Assembly: GCF_013778305.1 (NCBI RefSeq)
Contig: NZ_JACEIC010000002.1
Location: 1,119,708 to 1,183,707, forward strand
DNA length: 64,000 bases
Source: Nocardioides agri
GTDB lineage: Bacteria > Actinomycetota > Actinomycetes > Propionibacteriales > Nocardioidaceae
Reading direction: 5' to 3'
Shown here: in pieces, positions 41,319 through 50,560 of the stretch
Layout of the letters: each line of letters starts with the position of its first letter
Numbering within the stretch: position 1 is the stretch's first letter
The notes under the pieces: model-generated
What the model was told of the DNA's origin: nothing
Database searches by the model: none
Seen by the model: the letters and a program-made list of their open reading frames with translations, nothing else
Made by a program: the position numbers and the translations under genes

Positions 41319-41887
41319 CCCTCCGACCAGTCGACGACGGTGGTCGGCTCGGCGAGGGTCTCCCCCGCCTCGACCACGATGTCGACCTGGTGGTCGAGCT
41401 CCTCCTTGATCTCCCAGCCCTGGCTGCGCGGCTCGGTCTCGCCGGGCAGGATCAGCGTGCTGGTCAGCAGCGGCTCGTCGAGCTCGCCGAGCAGGCTCTG
41501 CACGAAGCGGTGGTCGGGGATCCGCACGCCGACCGTCTTCTTCTTGGGGTGCAGGAGCCGGCGCGGCACCTCCGGCGTACCGGGGAGGATGAACGTGTAC
41601 GGGCCCGGGGTCGCGGCCTTGATCGCCCGGAACGCCGCGTTGCTGATCTGCACGAACTGCCCGAGCTGGGCGAAGTCCTTGCACATGAGCGTGAAGTGGT
41701 GCCGGTCGTCGAGGCCGCGGATCTGCAGGATCCGGTCACGGCCGTCGCGGTTGCCGATCCGGCAGCCGAGGGCGTAGCCCGAGTCGGTGGGGTAGGCGAT
41801 CAGCTGGTCGTCGCGGAGGGCGGTGACGATCTGCGCGAGCAGCCGCGGCTGCGGGTTGTCCGGGTGGAGGTCGAGGAACCTGGCCAT
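41261..41887 (-). CDS. Sua5/YciO/YrdC-family protein (YciO-type)
   Basis: 208 residues. The family core is clear (IAYPTDSGYALGCRI, RHHFTLMCKDFAQLGQF, ATPGPYTFILPGTPEVPRRL). True threonylcarbamoyl-AMP synthases carry a KR-type ATP-binding start; here the motif is DSGYALGC, closer to YciO, whose role is less clear. It may therefore bind ATP and RNA without being the main t6A enzyme. It lies 7 bases after ispH on the same strand, probably one operon. Confidence 0.85.
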   Translation of the reverse strand: MARFLDLHPDNPQPRLLAQIVTALRDDQLIAYPTDSGYALGCRIGNRDGRDRILQIRGLDDRHHFTLMCKDFAQLGQFVQISNAAFRAIKAATPGPYTFILPGTPEVPRRLLHPKKKTVGVRIPDHRFVQSLLGELDEPLLTSTLILPGETEPRSQGWEIKEELDHQVDIVVEAGETLAEPTTVVDWSEGYPEVVRVGAGDLGRFDAA

Positions 41888-41894
41888 CGAGCGC

Positions 41895-42896
41895 TCAGAC
41901 CCGGCCCGCGGCCTTGAGGTCGCGGCGCAGCTCCTTGGGGAGCGCGAAGATCAGCGACTCCTCGGCGCTGTGCACCGCCGTGGCGTCCGGGTAGCCCCGC
42001 TCGGCGAGGTAGGCGAGGACGCCGTCGACCAGCGCCTCCGGGACGCTCGCGCCCGAGGTGACCGAGACCGTCCGGACGCCCTCGAGCCAGGCCTCGTCGA
42101 TCTCGGAGGCGTCGTCGACGCGGTACGAGGCCTTCGCCCCGGCCTCGAGCGCGACCTCGACCAGGCGCACGGAGTTGGAGGAGTTGCCGGAGCCGACCAC
42201 GATCACGAGGTCGGTGCCGGCGGAGATCTCCTTGACCGCGAGCTGGCGGTTCTGCGTGGCGTAGCAGATGTCGTCGCTGGGCGGGTCGAGCAGCTCGGGG
42301 AAGCGGGCCCTGATGGCGGCCACGGTCTCGAGCGTCTCGTCGACCGAGAGCGTGGTCTGCGAGAGCCAGGCGACCCGCTTCGGGTCGCGCACCACGATGC
42401 CGGGCACGTCGGCCGGGCTCTGCACGAGCTGGATGTGGTCGGGCGCCTCCCCTGCGGTGCCCTCGACCTCCTCGTGGCCCTCGTGGCCGATCAGCAGGAT
42501 GTCGTAGTCCTCGGCCGCGAAGCGCTTGGCCTCGTGGTGGACCTTGGTCACCAGCGGGCAGGTCGCGTCGATGGTCTTGAGCGTGCGCTCCTCGGCCTGG
42601 CGGTGCACCTCGGGCGAGACGCCGTGGGCGGAGAACACCACGGTCTCCCCAGCCGGCACCTCGTCGAGCTCCTCGACGAAGATCGCGCCGCGCGCCTCCA
42701 GGTCGGCGACCACGTGCTTGTTGTGCACGATCTGCTTGCGCACGTAGACCGGCGCGCCGTAGAGGTCGAGCGCCTTCTCGACGGTGATCACCGCCCGGTC
42801 GACACCGGCGCAGTAGCCCCGCGGCGCCGCCAGCAGGACGGCCTTCTCGGCCTCCTCCGGCGACAGGATCGGCGGCATGCCCATGTCGGTGCTCAT
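41895..42896 (-). CDS. ispH: 4-hydroxy-3-methylbut-2-enyl diphosphate reductase
   Basis: 333 residues. The three Cys ligands of the iron-sulfur cluster are Cys29 ([11 protein letters not shown]), Cys113 ([10 protein letters not shown]) and Cys211 (ICYATQNRQ). [13 protein letters not shown] and [16 protein letters not shown] are the substrate-binding blocks. It performs the last step of the MEP isoprenoid pathway. The ATG has TAGACT 7 bases upstream (complement of 42904-42909), a leaderless layout. It is divergent from xseA. Confidence 0.97.
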   Translation of the reverse strand: MSTDMGMPPILSPEEAEKAVLLAAPRGYCAGVDRAVITVEKALDLYGAPVYVRKQIVHNKHVVADLEARGAIFVEELDEVPAGETVVFSAHGVSPEVHRQAEERTLKTIDATCPLVTKVHHEAKRFAAEDYDILLIGHEGHEEVEGTAGEAPDHIQLVQSPADVPGIVVRDPKRVAWLSQTTLSVDETLETVAAIRARFPELLDPPSDDICYATQNRQLAVKEISAGTDLVIVVGSGNSSNSVRLVEVALEAGAKASYRVDDASEIDEAWLEGVRTVSVTSGASVPEALVDGVLAYLAERGYPDATAVHSAEESLIFALPKELRRDLKAAGRV

Positions 42897-42903
42897 GGCA
42901 CTC

Positions 42904-42935
42904 AGTCTAGGGAGGTCGGCGCCATCCCCTAATCT
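42904..42935. promoter_or_regulatory. Back-to-back leaderless promoters of ispH and xseA
   Basis: TAGACT on the minus strand (42904-42909) lies 7 bases before the ispH ATG, and TAATCT on the plus strand (42930-42935) lies 7 bases before the xseA ATG. The two divergent -10 boxes are only 20 bases apart, so their -35 regions overlap. Confidence 0.6.
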
Positions 42936-42942
42936 CGCGCCC

Positions 42943-44193
42943 ATGGCCCTGGAGACTTCGCTCGAGTCGCCCGCCCCGGTGCGGCAGATCGCCAACGCGA
43001 TCGCCGGCTGGGTCGACCGGCTCGGAGCGGTGTGGGTCGAGGGGCAGGTCGCGCAGGTCAGCCGTCGCCCCGGCATGAACACCGTCTTCCTCACCCTGCG
43101 CGACGCGGTCGCCGACATCTCGGTCCCGGTCACCTGCTCGCGCACCCTGTTCGACGGCCTCAACCCGCCGCTGGTCGAGGGCGCGAGCATCGTGGTCCAC
43201 GCGAAGCCGTCCTACTACGCCAACCGCGGCACGCTCTCCCTCTACGCCCGCGACATCAGGATGGTCGGGCTCGGCGAGCTCCTCGCCCGGCTCGAGCGCC
43301 GCCGGCAGCTGCTGGCGGCCGAAGGCCTCTTCGCGCAGGAGCTGAAGCGGCCGCTGCCCTTCCTGCCCGGCGCGGTCGGGCTGGTGACCGCGCCCAACAG
43401 CGCCGCCGAGCGCGACGTCGTGGACAACGCGCGACGCCGCTGGCCGGCCGTGCGCTTCGAGACGGCGTACGCCGCGATGCAGGGTCAGCGCTCGGCCGGC
43501 GAGGTGATCGAGGCGGTCGAGCGTCTCGACCGGCACCCGGACGTCGAGGTGATCGTGGTCGCGCGCGGCGGCGGGTCGGTCGAGGACCTGCTGCCGTTCT
43601 CCGACGAGGCGCTGATCCGGGCGGTCGCGAAGGTGCGCACGCCGGTGGTGTCCGCGATCGGCCACGAGCCCGACTCCCCGCTGCTCGACCTGGTCGCCGA
43701 CGTGCGCGCCTCGACACCCACCGACGCAGCCAAGCTCGTCGTTCCCGACGTCATCGAGGAGCAGCGCAACGTGACCCGGGCGCGCGACCGGCTCCGCGGC
43801 GCGATCGCCGGCTGGCTGGCCCGCGAGCAGGCCGGCCTCGACGCGCTGCGCTCCCGGCCCGCGCTCGGCGACCCGCGCAGCCTGCTCGACGACCGCGTCG
43901 ACGAGGTCGTGATGCTGCGCGACCGCGCCCGGCGCTGCCTGGGCCACGCGCTCGACCGGGCCGCCGACGACATCGGGCACCAGCGGGCCCGGGCGCGCGC
44001 GCTCTCGCCCCTGGCCACCTTGCAGCGCGGCTACGCCGTGCTCCAGGACGCCGACGGTCACGTGCTCACCTCCGTGGCCGACGTGACCTCGCAGCAGTCC
44101 ATCAGCGTGCGGGTCGCCGACGGCCGCATCCACGCCACCACCACCAGCACCGAGATGATCGACAGGGAGATCGATGGCCGAGAAGAAGCCTGA
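42943..44193 (+). CDS. xseA: Exodeoxyribonuclease VII large subunit
   Basis: 416 residues: an N-terminal OB-fold domain (about 15-110, [20 protein letters not shown]), the catalytic region with [19 protein letters not shown] and [20 protein letters not shown], then a coiled coil and the terminal [16 protein letters not shown]. With XseB it degrades single-stranded DNA from either end. The frame overlaps xseB by 20 bases. Confidence 0.97.
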   Translation: MALETSLESPAPVRQIANAIAGWVDRLGAVWVEGQVAQVSRRPGMNTVFLTLRDAVADISVPVTCSRTLFDGLNPPLVEGASIVVHAKPSYYANRGTLSLYARDIRMVGLGELLARLERRRQLLAAEGLFAQELKRPLPFLPGAVGLVTAPNSAAERDVVDNARRRWPAVRFETAYAAMQGQRSAGEVIEAVERLDRHPDVEVIVVARGGGSVEDLLPFSDEALIRAVAKVRTPVVSAIGHEPDSPLLDLVADVRASTPTDAAKLVVPDVIEEQRNVTRARDRLRGAIAGWLAREQAGLDALRSRPALGDPRSLLDDRVDEVVMLRDRARRCLGHALDRAADDIGHQRARARALSPLATLQRGYAVLQDADGHVLTSVADVTSQQSISVRVADGRIHATTTSTEMIDREIDGREEA

Positions 44194-44383
44194 GACGCCG
44201 TCCTACGAGCAGGCCCGCGAGGAGCTGGTCGAGGTCGTCCGCACGCTCGAGGCGGGCGGCACCACCCTCGAGGAGTCGCTGGCGTTGTGGGAGCGCGGCG
44301 AACAGCTCGCGACGATCTGCCAGGACTGGCTCGACGGTGCGCGGAAGCGGCTGGACGCCGCGATCGAGGCCGACGAGGAGTAG
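44174..44383 (+). CDS. xseB: Exodeoxyribonuclease VII small subunit
   Basis: 69 residues: [20 protein letters not shown] followed by [20 protein letters not shown] is the whole signature of the small helical subunit that coats the XseA coiled coil. It starts with ATG inside the end of xseA. Confidence 0.96.
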   Translation: MAEKKPETPSYEQAREELVEVVRTLEAGGTTLEESLALWERGEQLATICQDWLDGARKRLDAAIEADEE

Positions 44384-44393
44384 CCGAGCAGCT

Positions 44394-44420
44394 GCAACAC
44401 TTCCCGGCCTCGACGCATCT
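44394..44420 (+). promoter_or_regulatory. ECF/SigE-type promoter of the sigma-factor gene
   Basis: TGCAAC (44394-44399) and a CGCATCT element (44414-44420) have the spacing and look of an ECF-type -35 (GCAAC) and -10 (CGTCT). They end about 8 bases before the GTG/ATG start pair, as expected for a self-activating sigma gene with a leaderless mRNA. Confidence 0.5.
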
Positions 44421-44428
44421 GGACGGGT

Positions 44429-44947
44429 GTGATGACCGATCTGGCGGACCAGCAGGTGGGCGCTGTACGCCGCCCCGAGAGCTTCGAGGAGCTCGTCGCC
44501 GCGACCGGCGACCGGATGCTGCGCACCGCGGTCCTGCTGACCGGCGACCGGCACGCGGCCGAGGACCTCGTGCAGAGCACCTACGCCCAGGTGTTCGCAC
44601 GCTGGCGGCTGGTGAGCCGTGCGGAGAACCCCGCGGCGTACACGCGCACCATCCTCACCCGCCTCTTCCTCTCCGACCGCCGCCGCAAGCGGGTGCCGGA
44701 GCTGCCGCTGCTCGACGGCGCGGACGGGCCGGCACCGCCCGGCGACCCGACGCTGCGTCTCTCGCTCGTCGAGGCACTCGTCACGCTGCCACCGCTGGAC
44801 CGGGCCGTGCTGGTGCTCCGCTACTTCCACGACCTGCCGGTCGCCGAGGTCGCCGCCCAGACCGGACTCTCCTCCTCCGCCTGCCGCACCCGCGCGTCGC
44901 GCGCGCTGGCCCGGCTGCGCACCCACTTCCCCGACCTGGCCGACTGA
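44429..44947 (+). CDS. SigE-family RNA polymerase sigma factor
   Basis: 172 residues: region 2 (FEELVAATGDRMLRTAVLLT, then AEDLVQSTYAQVFARW) and region 4 (PLDRAVLVLRYFHDLPVAEV, HTH with SSSACRTRASRALARLR), the layout of small SigE/SigM-type ECF factors of actinobacteria. Either GTG 44429 or ATG 44432 may be used. It is followed after 10 bases by a membrane protein gene that may encode its partner. Confidence 0.93.
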   Translation: MMTDLADQQVGAVRRPESFEELVAATGDRMLRTAVLLTGDRHAAEDLVQSTYAQVFARWRLVSRAENPAAYTRTILTRLFLSDRRRKRVPELPLLDGADGPAPPGDPTLRLSLVEALVTLPPLDRAVLVLRYFHDLPVAEVAAQTGLSSSACRTRASRALARLRTHFPDLAD

Positions 44948-44957
44948 AGGACCACCG

Positions 44958-45758
44958 ATGCTGCTCCACGACTTCCTGGACGACGCCGTCGCCGACGTCC
45001 ACGCCGACCTGCCCGCCCTCGTCACCGCCTCCCGCTCGCAGGGCCGCTCGATCCGCCGGCGCCGCCGTGCGCTCTCCGCCGTCGGCGCGGCCGCGGCGGT
45101 GACCCTGGTGGCCGCCATCGTGGTTGCGCTCGTCCCTGGCCCGGGCGGTCGGCAGGGCGAGGTCGCCGCCGACCTCACCAACCCGGTGCGGGTCGGCGCG
45201 CTGGGCGGGGAGACCGCCCCCGCGACGCCCGCGGGCGTCGTCTCGGCGCTCGCCGAGTCGGTCGACCGGGTCGCCGACGGCAAGTTCGGCCGGCTCCAGG
45301 GCGAGGTCGACGACTACGAAGCGCTGGCGGCGCTGCTCTTCGAGCCGGTCGGCGGCACCGGGCCGGCCGGACAGGTGATGATCAACCTCCAGCCTCTCGA
45401 CGGCGTGGGCACCGCGCCGTACTCGTGCGAGGACGCGTGGTTCGAGGGCATCACCGACTGCGAGACCCACCGGCTGGAGAACGGCGACTCGCTGCGCACC
45501 TACTGGCAGCTCGACGACTCCGAGTTCGGGGTCGGGTCGCAGCGGATGGCGGTCGAGGTGCTCAGCCCGGCGCGCCACCTCCGGGTCGTGGTCAACGTGC
45601 TCAACACCAACCCCTGGGCCGCCGGCCAGCACCGCGCCGAGCCGGTGCTCGACCTCGAGCAGGCCACGGCGATCGCCACCCAGCCCTGGTGGGACGCGCG
45701 ACGGCTGCCGGTCGAGTACGTCGCCGCCGGCAAGCGTCTGGACCTCTTCGAGGGCTAG
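44958..45758 (+). CDS. Membrane-anchored hypothetical protein linked to the sigma factor
   Basis: 266 residues. A cytoplasmic head of about 37 residues ends in a basic patch (SIRRRRRALS), followed by one membrane segment (about 39-60) and an extracytoplasmic domain of about 200 residues with a Cys pair (SCEDAWFEGITDCE). This topology and the position right after a SigE-type gene suggest an anti-sigma or sensor role, but no ZAS zinc motif is seen. Its stop overlaps the convergent DUF4245 gene by 4 bases. Confidence 0.75.
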   Translation: MLLHDFLDDAVADVHADLPALVTASRSQGRSIRRRRRALSAVGAAAAVTLVAAIVVALVPGPGGRQGEVAADLTNPVRVGALGGETAPATPAGVVSALAESVDRVADGKFGRLQGEVDDYEALAALLFEPVGGTGPAGQVMINLQPLDGVGTAPYSCEDAWFEGITDCETHRLENGDSLRTYWQLDDSEFGVGSQRMAVEVLSPARHLRVVVNVLNTNPWAAGQHRAEPVLDLEQATAIATQPWWDARRLPVEYVAAGKRLDLFEG

Positions 45759-46315
45759 GACGCGATCGGCTCGGTCGTCAGCGACTCCACGAAGGCACGC
45801 AGCTCGTCGGCGTCCCCGGAGCTGAAGACCAGCACGGTCTGGTCGTCGACCTCGGTGGTCCAGGCGTGGTCGTCGTCGGTGTCGTCCCAGCCGGTCCAGG
45901 TGCCGACCGGCGTGGTCAGGGTCTCGCCGCTCTCGGCCGCCTGCTCGCCGACGTAGGACTCGAGCAGGTCCCGCTCGGAGGCGTCCTCCTGGTGGATGCC
46001 TGCGGTGTGCCCGTCGTCGGTGGCGAACACCACGTCGAGCGCGGGACGCTCCCCGGCCCGGTACGACGCGTCCTTGACCGTCCAGCCGTCGGGCAGCTCG
46101 GGCGCGTAGACCGGCCGCATCCCGGCGTGCTGCACGCTGGCGACCAGGGCGGGGTAGTCGATCTCCGGGGGCTCGAACTCGGGGGTGTCGCGGAACGAGC
46201 CGCGGAAGACCACGATGCCGAGCACGACCAGGACGAGCACGATCATCGAGCCGACCAGCCCACCGAAGGACCGCTCGTAGCGCCCGGGGCGACCGGTCTC
46301 TGGGGCCTGACTCAC
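45755..46315 (-). CDS. DUF4245-family membrane protein
   Basis: 186 residues: a short cytoplasmic start, one membrane segment (about 20-39, LVGSMIVLVLVVLGIVVF) and an extracytoplasmic domain (IDYPALVASVQHAGMRPVYA, then PELPDGWTVKDASYR) characteristic of the actinobacterial DUF4245 family. Function unknown. GTG start. It is divergent from the SLC13-like permease gene. Confidence 0.88.
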   Translation of the reverse strand: MSQAPETGRPGRYERSFGGLVGSMIVLVLVVLGIVVFRGSFRDTPEFEPPEIDYPALVASVQHAGMRPVYAPELPDGWTVKDASYRAGERPALDVVFATDDGHTAGIHQEDASERDLLESYVGEQAAESGETLTTPVGTWTGWDDTDDDHAWTTEVDDQTVLVFSSGDADELRAFVESLTTEPIAS

Positions 46316-46349
46316 GGGGACATCCTCACAGGTCGCGTACCCTCCCCGA

Positions 46350-47585
46350 GTGCCGGCCCTCGACCTCGTTCCCGTGGCCGCGCTCCTCGTGCTGCTGGTC
46401 GTCGCCTACCTGCACCCGCGCGGCCGCGTCGAGGCCGGCGCCGGCCTCGCAGCCGCGGCGGCGACGTTCGCGACCGGGATGCTGACCTGGTCGGAGGTCG
46501 CGGACACGCTCCGGCACCTCGGCCCGGTCGTGCTCTTCCTGGTCACGATCCTGGTCGTCGCCGACGTCTGTGGCCGCGCGGGGCTCTTCGCGGCCGCCGC
46601 CGCCCGGGTGCGCGACCTCGGGCGCGGCCGCCCGGTCCCGATCTTCACCGGGGTCTTCCTGCTGGCGGCACTCGTCACGGCGGTGCTCAGCCTCGACGCG
46701 ACCGTCGTGCTGCTGACCCCGGTGGTCGTCGGGGCCGCGGTCGGCACGGGCACGTCGTACCGCCCCGGCGCGCACGCCTGCCTGCGGATGGCCAACTCGG
46801 CCTCGCTGCTGCTGCCGGTCTCCAACCTGACGAACCTGCTCGCGATGCCGCACCTCGACCTCACCTTCGGTGGCTTCGCCCTGGTCATGGCGCCGGTGCT
46901 CGCGGTCGTGCTCGTGGTCGAGTACGTCGGGCTGCGGCTGCTCTTCCGGCGCGACCTGGCCGCGGAGCCGGAGCCGCACGGACCGGTCGAGCACCCACCC
47001 CTCCCGGTCCTCCCGCTGGTCGTCGTCGGCCTGATGCTCGTCGGGTTCGGCGTCGGCTCGCCGCTGGGCGTCGAGCCGTTCTGGTGCTCGGCGGCCGCGG
47101 CGCTGGTCCTCGTCGCGTGGGCCCGCCGCCGCGGCCTGCTGACGGCCCGCGACGTCGTGGGCGCCGCGCACCCGGCGTTCGCGGTCTTCGTGCTCTGCCT
47201 GGGCGTCGTGGTGGAGGCGCTGGCGGTCGGGCCGCTCGGTGACTGGGTCGCCGACCGGATCCCCGACGGCTCGGGCTTCGTCGGGCTGCTCACGATCGCG
47301 CTGCTGGCGACGCTACTGGCCAACCTGCTCACGAACCTCTCCGCCACCCTGCTGCTCGTGCCGCTGCTGGCGCCGCTCGGCGACACCGCGGTCCTCGCCG
47401 CGCTGCTCGGTCTCAACATCGGGTCCGGGCTGAGCTACACCGGGTCGCTGGCCAACCTGCTGTGGCGGCGCGGGATGGTGCGGCTGGGACATCCGCCGTC
47501 GATGCGCGAGTTCCACCGGGTGTCGCTGCTCATCACCCCGGTCAGCCTGCTAGCCGCAGTTGCGGCACTTTTCCTGGTCTCTTGA
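46350..47585 (+). CDS. SLC13/ArsB-like permease (ion-transporter superfamily)
   Basis: 411 residues with about 11 hydrophobic segments. AALVTAVLSLDATVVLLTPV and NSASLLLPVSNLTNLLAM mark the twin hairpin regions of the ArsB/NhaD/SLC13 fold. Close relatives export arsenite or import dicarboxylates; neither can be chosen here. No arsenic genes adjoin it. The GTG has TACCCT (46338-46343) 6 bases upstream, so leaderless translation is likely. Confidence 0.87.
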   Translation: MPALDLVPVAALLVLLVVAYLHPRGRVEAGAGLAAAAATFATGMLTWSEVADTLRHLGPVVLFLVTILVVADVCGRAGLFAAAAARVRDLGRGRPVPIFTGVFLLAALVTAVLSLDATVVLLTPVVVGAAVGTGTSYRPGAHACLRMANSASLLLPVSNLTNLLAMPHLDLTFGGFALVMAPVLAVVLVVEYVGLRLLFRRDLAAEPEPHGPVEHPPLPVLPLVVVGLMLVGFGVGSPLGVEPFWCSAAAALVLVAWARRRGLLTARDVVGAAHPAFAVFVLCLGVVVEALAVGPLGDWVADRIPDGSGFVGLLTIALLATLLANLLTNLSATLLLVPLLAPLGDTAVLAALLGLNIGSGLSYTGSLANLLWRRGMVRLGHPPSMREFHRVSLLITPVSLLAAVAALFLVS

Positions 47586-47597
47586 CCGCACCTGCGG
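47553..47597. promoter_or_regulatory. Paired palindromes before the HTH-TOBE/modABC operon
   Basis: Palindrome 1 is gccgca-gt-tgcggc (47553-47566, inside the end of the permease gene); palindrome 2 is ccgca-cc-tgcgg (47586-47597). They share CCGCA-N2-TGCGGCA and their centres are 32 bp apart, three helical turns. A -10-like CATGAT (47598-47603) follows, 6 bases before the GTG of the HTH-TOBE gene. Candidate sites for that regulator. Confidence 0.6.
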
Positions 47598-47609
47598 CAT
47601 GATCGGCGC

Positions 47610-48005
47610 GTGACCACGTACCGGATCGCGGAGGCCGCCGAGCTGCTCGGCGTCAGCGACGACACGCTGCGTCGCTGGGTCGAGGCCGGCCGCCTCGCCA
47701 GCAGCAGGCAGGACGGCCGCACGGTCGTGCCGGGGGTCGACCTCGCCGCCCTCGCCGAGTCGCTGGCCGAGCACCCTGACCGGGAGGCCACCCGCGCGGC
47801 GGCGGTCAGCGCCCGCAACCGGCTGGCCGGGATCGTCACGAAGGTCGTCAAGGACCGCGTGATGGCCCAGGTCGAGATGGTCTGCGGCCCCTACCGCATG
47901 GTCTCGCTGATGAGCACCGAGGCCGCCGAGGAGCTCGGCCTCGAGCCCGGCGTGCGGGCCATCGCGTCGGTGAAGTCCACCAACGTCGTCGTGGAGCGCC
48001 CATGA
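47610..48005 (+). CDS. HTH-TOBE (molbindin-like) putative molybdate regulator
   Basis: 131 residues: an N-terminal MerR/excisionase-type helix-turn-helix ([20 protein letters not shown], residues 4-23) followed by one TOBE/Mop domain (about 68-130, [20 protein letters not shown], ending [11 protein letters not shown]). TOBE domains bind molybdate or tungstate. The fusion of HTH and TOBE, directly ahead of modA with a 4-base overlap, indicates a molybdate-responsive regulator distinct from the longer ModE. Its start appears leaderless. Confidence 0.88.
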   Translation: MTTYRIAEAAELLGVSDDTLRRWVEAGRLASSRQDGRTVVPGVDLAALAESLAEHPDREATRAAAVSARNRLAGIVTKVVKDRVMAQVEMVCGPYRMVSLMSTEAAEELGLEPGVRAIASVKSTNVVVERP

Positions 48006-48754
48006 GGAGGCTCGCGCCGCTCCTGGCCCTCCTCGTCCTGCCACTGGCCGCCTGTGGCGACGACGGCCCGGACGGGACGGACGAGACGACGCTGACGGTG
48101 TACGCCGCGGCGTCGCTGACCTCGACGTTCGAGGAGACCGCCGATCGCTTCGAGGCCGGCCACGACGGCGTGACGGTCAAGCTCAGCTTCGGCGGCTCCT
48201 CGGACCTCGCTGCCCAGATCCAGGAGGGCGCGCCGGCCGACGTCTTCGCGTCGGCCGACACCGCGAACATGGACAAGCTCACCGCCGACGGCCTGGTCGA
48301 CGGGGTGTCGGAGTTCGCCACGAACACGCTCGAGATCGCCACCCCGCCCGACAACCCGGCCGGCGTGAGCAGCTTCCAGGACCTGGGCAAGGCGGGCCTG
48401 CGGCTCGTGGTCTGCGCGCCCGAGGTGCCGTGCGGGGCCGCGACCCAGACGATGGCCGGGCAGCTCGGCGTCACGCTCGCGCCCGTGAGCGAGGAGCAGT
48501 CGGTCACCGACGTGCTCGGCAAGGTGACCTCCGGCGAGGCCGACGCCGGCGTCGTCTACGTGACCGACGTGACCAGCGCCGGCGACGCCGTGCACGGCGT
48601 CGCCTTCCCGGAGTCCGACCAGGTGGTCAACACCTACCCCATCGCGACGGTCGAGGGCGGCGAGCACGCCGCGCTCGCCCAGGAGTTCGCCGACCTGGTC
48701 ACCGGCGCCGCGGGTCAGCAGATCCTGCAGGACGCCGGCTTCGGTCCACCGTGA
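48002..48754 (+). CDS. modA: Molybdate ABC transporter, substrate-binding lipoprotein
   Basis: 250 residues. The lipoprotein signal ends in LPLAAC with Cys18. The mature part starts [16 protein letters not shown] and has [20 protein letters not shown] and VVYVTDV, the oxyanion-binding pattern of ModA. It captures molybdate outside the membrane and hands it to ModB. It overlaps the regulator gene upstream and modB downstream. Confidence 0.95.
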   Translation: MRRLAPLLALLVLPLAACGDDGPDGTDETTLTVYAAASLTSTFEETADRFEAGHDGVTVKLSFGGSSDLAAQIQEGAPADVFASADTANMDKLTADGLVDGVSEFATNTLEIATPPDNPAGVSSFQDLGKAGLRLVVCAPEVPCGAATQTMAGQLGVTLAPVSEEQSVTDVLGKVTSGEADAGVVYVTDVTSAGDAVHGVAFPESDQVVNTYPIATVEGGEHAALAQEFADLVTGAAGQQILQDAGFGPP

Positions 48755-49518
48755 TGCCCCGCTGGCTCTCCCTGCCCGCGGCGCTGGGGGCGGCGTTCCT
48801 GGTGCTCCCGGTCATCGCGATCGTGGCGCGGGTCGACTGGGCGGACTTCGGCACCCTGATCACGTCCGAGGCGTCGCGGCAGGCACTGTGGCTGAGCCTG
48901 CGCACCTCCACGATCAGCACGCTCCTGTGCATCCTGCTCGGGACGCCGATGGCCATGGTCCTCGCGCGCACGTCGTTCCCGGGGCAGGGGGTGCTGCGCT
49001 CGCTCGTGCTCCTTCCCCTGGTGCTCCCGCCCGTGGTCGGCGGCCTCGCGCTGCTCTACACCTTCGGTCGGCGCGGGCTGCTCGGCGAGGAGCTCGAGGC
49101 GCTCGGCATCCACGTGGCGTTCTCGACGGCAGCGGTGGTGATGGCGCAGACGTTCGTGGCGATGCCGTTCCTCGTCGTCAGCCTCGAGGGTGCGCTGCGC
49201 ACGGCGGGCCAGCGGTACGACGTGGTCGCGGCCTCGCTCGGCGCCGGCCCGACCACGGTCTTCCGCCGGGTCACGCTCCCTCTGGTGCTGCCGGGCCTGG
49301 TCTCGGGCGCGGTGCTCGCCTTCGCCCGCTCGCTCGGCGAGTTCGGCGCCACGATCACGTTCGCGGGCAGCCTGCAGGGCGTCACCCGGACGCTCCCGCT
49401 GGAGATCTACCAGCAGCGCGAGACCGACGTGGACGCCGCGGTCGCCCTCTCGCTGGTGCTGGTCGTGGTGGCCGTGATCGTCATCGGGTTCGCCCGCCAG
49501 GGCCGGAGCGTGCTGTGA
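48754..49518 (+). CDS. modB: Molybdate ABC transporter permease
   Basis: 254 residues with five or six membrane segments. The EAA loop ([20 protein letters not shown]) docks the ATPase, and [20 protein letters not shown] is the ModB/CysT family block. The ATG shares its first base with the modA stop. It forms the channel with ModC. Confidence 0.95.
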   Translation: MPRWLSLPAALGAAFLVLPVIAIVARVDWADFGTLITSEASRQALWLSLRTSTISTLLCILLGTPMAMVLARTSFPGQGVLRSLVLLPLVLPPVVGGLALLYTFGRRGLLGEELEALGIHVAFSTAAVVMAQTFVAMPFLVVSLEGALRTAGQRYDVVAASLGAGPTTVFRRVTLPLVLPGLVSGAVLAFARSLGEFGATITFAGSLQGVTRTLPLEIYQQRETDVDAAVALSLVLVVVAVIVIGFARQGRSVL

Positions 49519-50540
49519 GCCTGGAGGTCGAGGCGAGCGTCCCCGACCGGGACGTCGAGGTCGCCCTCGAGGTCGCCGAGGGCGAGACGCTGGCCGTCAT
49601 CGGACCCAACGGCGCCGGCAAGTCCACGGTGCTGTCCGTGGTCGGCGGGCTGCTGCGGCCGGCCCGGGGCCACGTGCGGCTCGACGGCCGGGTGCTGACC
49701 GACGACCGGACCTTCGTGCCTCCCCACGGCCGCCGGGTGGCGCTGCTCGCCCAGGACCCGCTGCTCTTCCCGCACCTGAGCGTGCGCGACAACGTCGCGT
49801 TCGGACCGCGCAGCGGCGGCGCCGGCCGGCGTACCTCCCGCGAGGCAGCGCACCGCTGGCTGGCCGAGGTCGGCGTCGAGGAGCTCGCCGGCCGCCGCCC
49901 GCGCGAGGTGTCCGGCGGCGAGGGCCAGCGGGTCGCCCTCGCCCGGGCGCTGGCGGCGGAGCCGCGACTGCTGCTGCTCGACGAGCCGATGGCGGCGCTC
50001 GACGTCGCGGTGCAGCCGGCGCTGCGGCAGACCCTCAGGAGGGTGCTCGCCGGCCGGACCACCGTGCTCGTCACCCACGACGTGCTCGACGCGCTGCTGC
50101 TCGCCGACCGGGTCGTGGTGATGGAGGGCGGCCGGATCGTCGAGGCCGGACGGACCGCCGACGTGCTGGAGCGGCCGCGCAGCGCGTTCGCCGCCCGGAT
50201 CGCCGGCCTCAACATGGTCCGCGGCCCCTGGCTCGACGGGGCGGTCTCCGGGATCCGCGGCATCGCGACCGGCCCCGCGCCCGGGGCCGGGGAGCCCGCC
50301 GTCGCGGTCTTCCGGCCCAGCGCCGTCGCCGTCTACCGGGAGGCGCCCGCGGGCAGCCCACGCAACAGCCTGCCGGTGACGATCACGGAGGTGGAGCCGC
50401 ACGGCGACGCCGTCCGGGTGCGGGCCGACCACCTCGCCGCCGACGTCACGCCGCTGGCCGCCGCCGAGCTGGAGCTGGCCCCCGGGCTTCACGTTGTGTT
50501 CAGCGTCAAGGCGACCGAGGTCTCCGTCTACCGCATCTGA
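49515..50540 (+). CDS. modC: Molybdate ABC transporter ATP-binding protein
   Basis: 341 residues: Walker [10 protein letters not shown] (30-38), a signature reading [15 protein letters not shown], Walker [14 protein letters not shown]-loop TVLVTHDV; then a C-terminal TOBE/Mop domain ([20 protein letters not shown]) that in ModC can bind molybdate and inhibit transport. GTG start overlapping modB by 4 bases. Supplies metal for enzymes such as the xanthine dehydrogenase at 12634-15980. Confidence 0.95.
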   Translation: MSLEVEASVPDRDVEVALEVAEGETLAVIGPNGAGKSTVLSVVGGLLRPARGHVRLDGRVLTDDRTFVPPHGRRVALLAQDPLLFPHLSVRDNVAFGPRSGGAGRRTSREAAHRWLAEVGVEELAGRRPREVSGGEGQRVALARALAAEPRLLLLDEPMAALDVAVQPALRQTLRRVLAGRTTVLVTHDVLDALLLADRVVVMEGGRIVEAGRTADVLERPRSAFAARIAGLNMVRGPWLDGAVSGIRGIATGPAPGAGEPAVAVFRPSAVAVYREAPAGSPRNSLPVTITEVEPHGDAVRVRADHLAADVTPLAAAELELAPGLHVVFSVKATEVSVYRI

Positions 50541-50560
50541 CGCCCGATAGAGTGCGCCGC

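Noticed and set aside
41261..41887. Firm call as the main threonylcarbamoyl-AMP synthase
   Set aside because: The N-terminal motif is closer to YciO than to YrdC/Sua5, so only the family is claimed.
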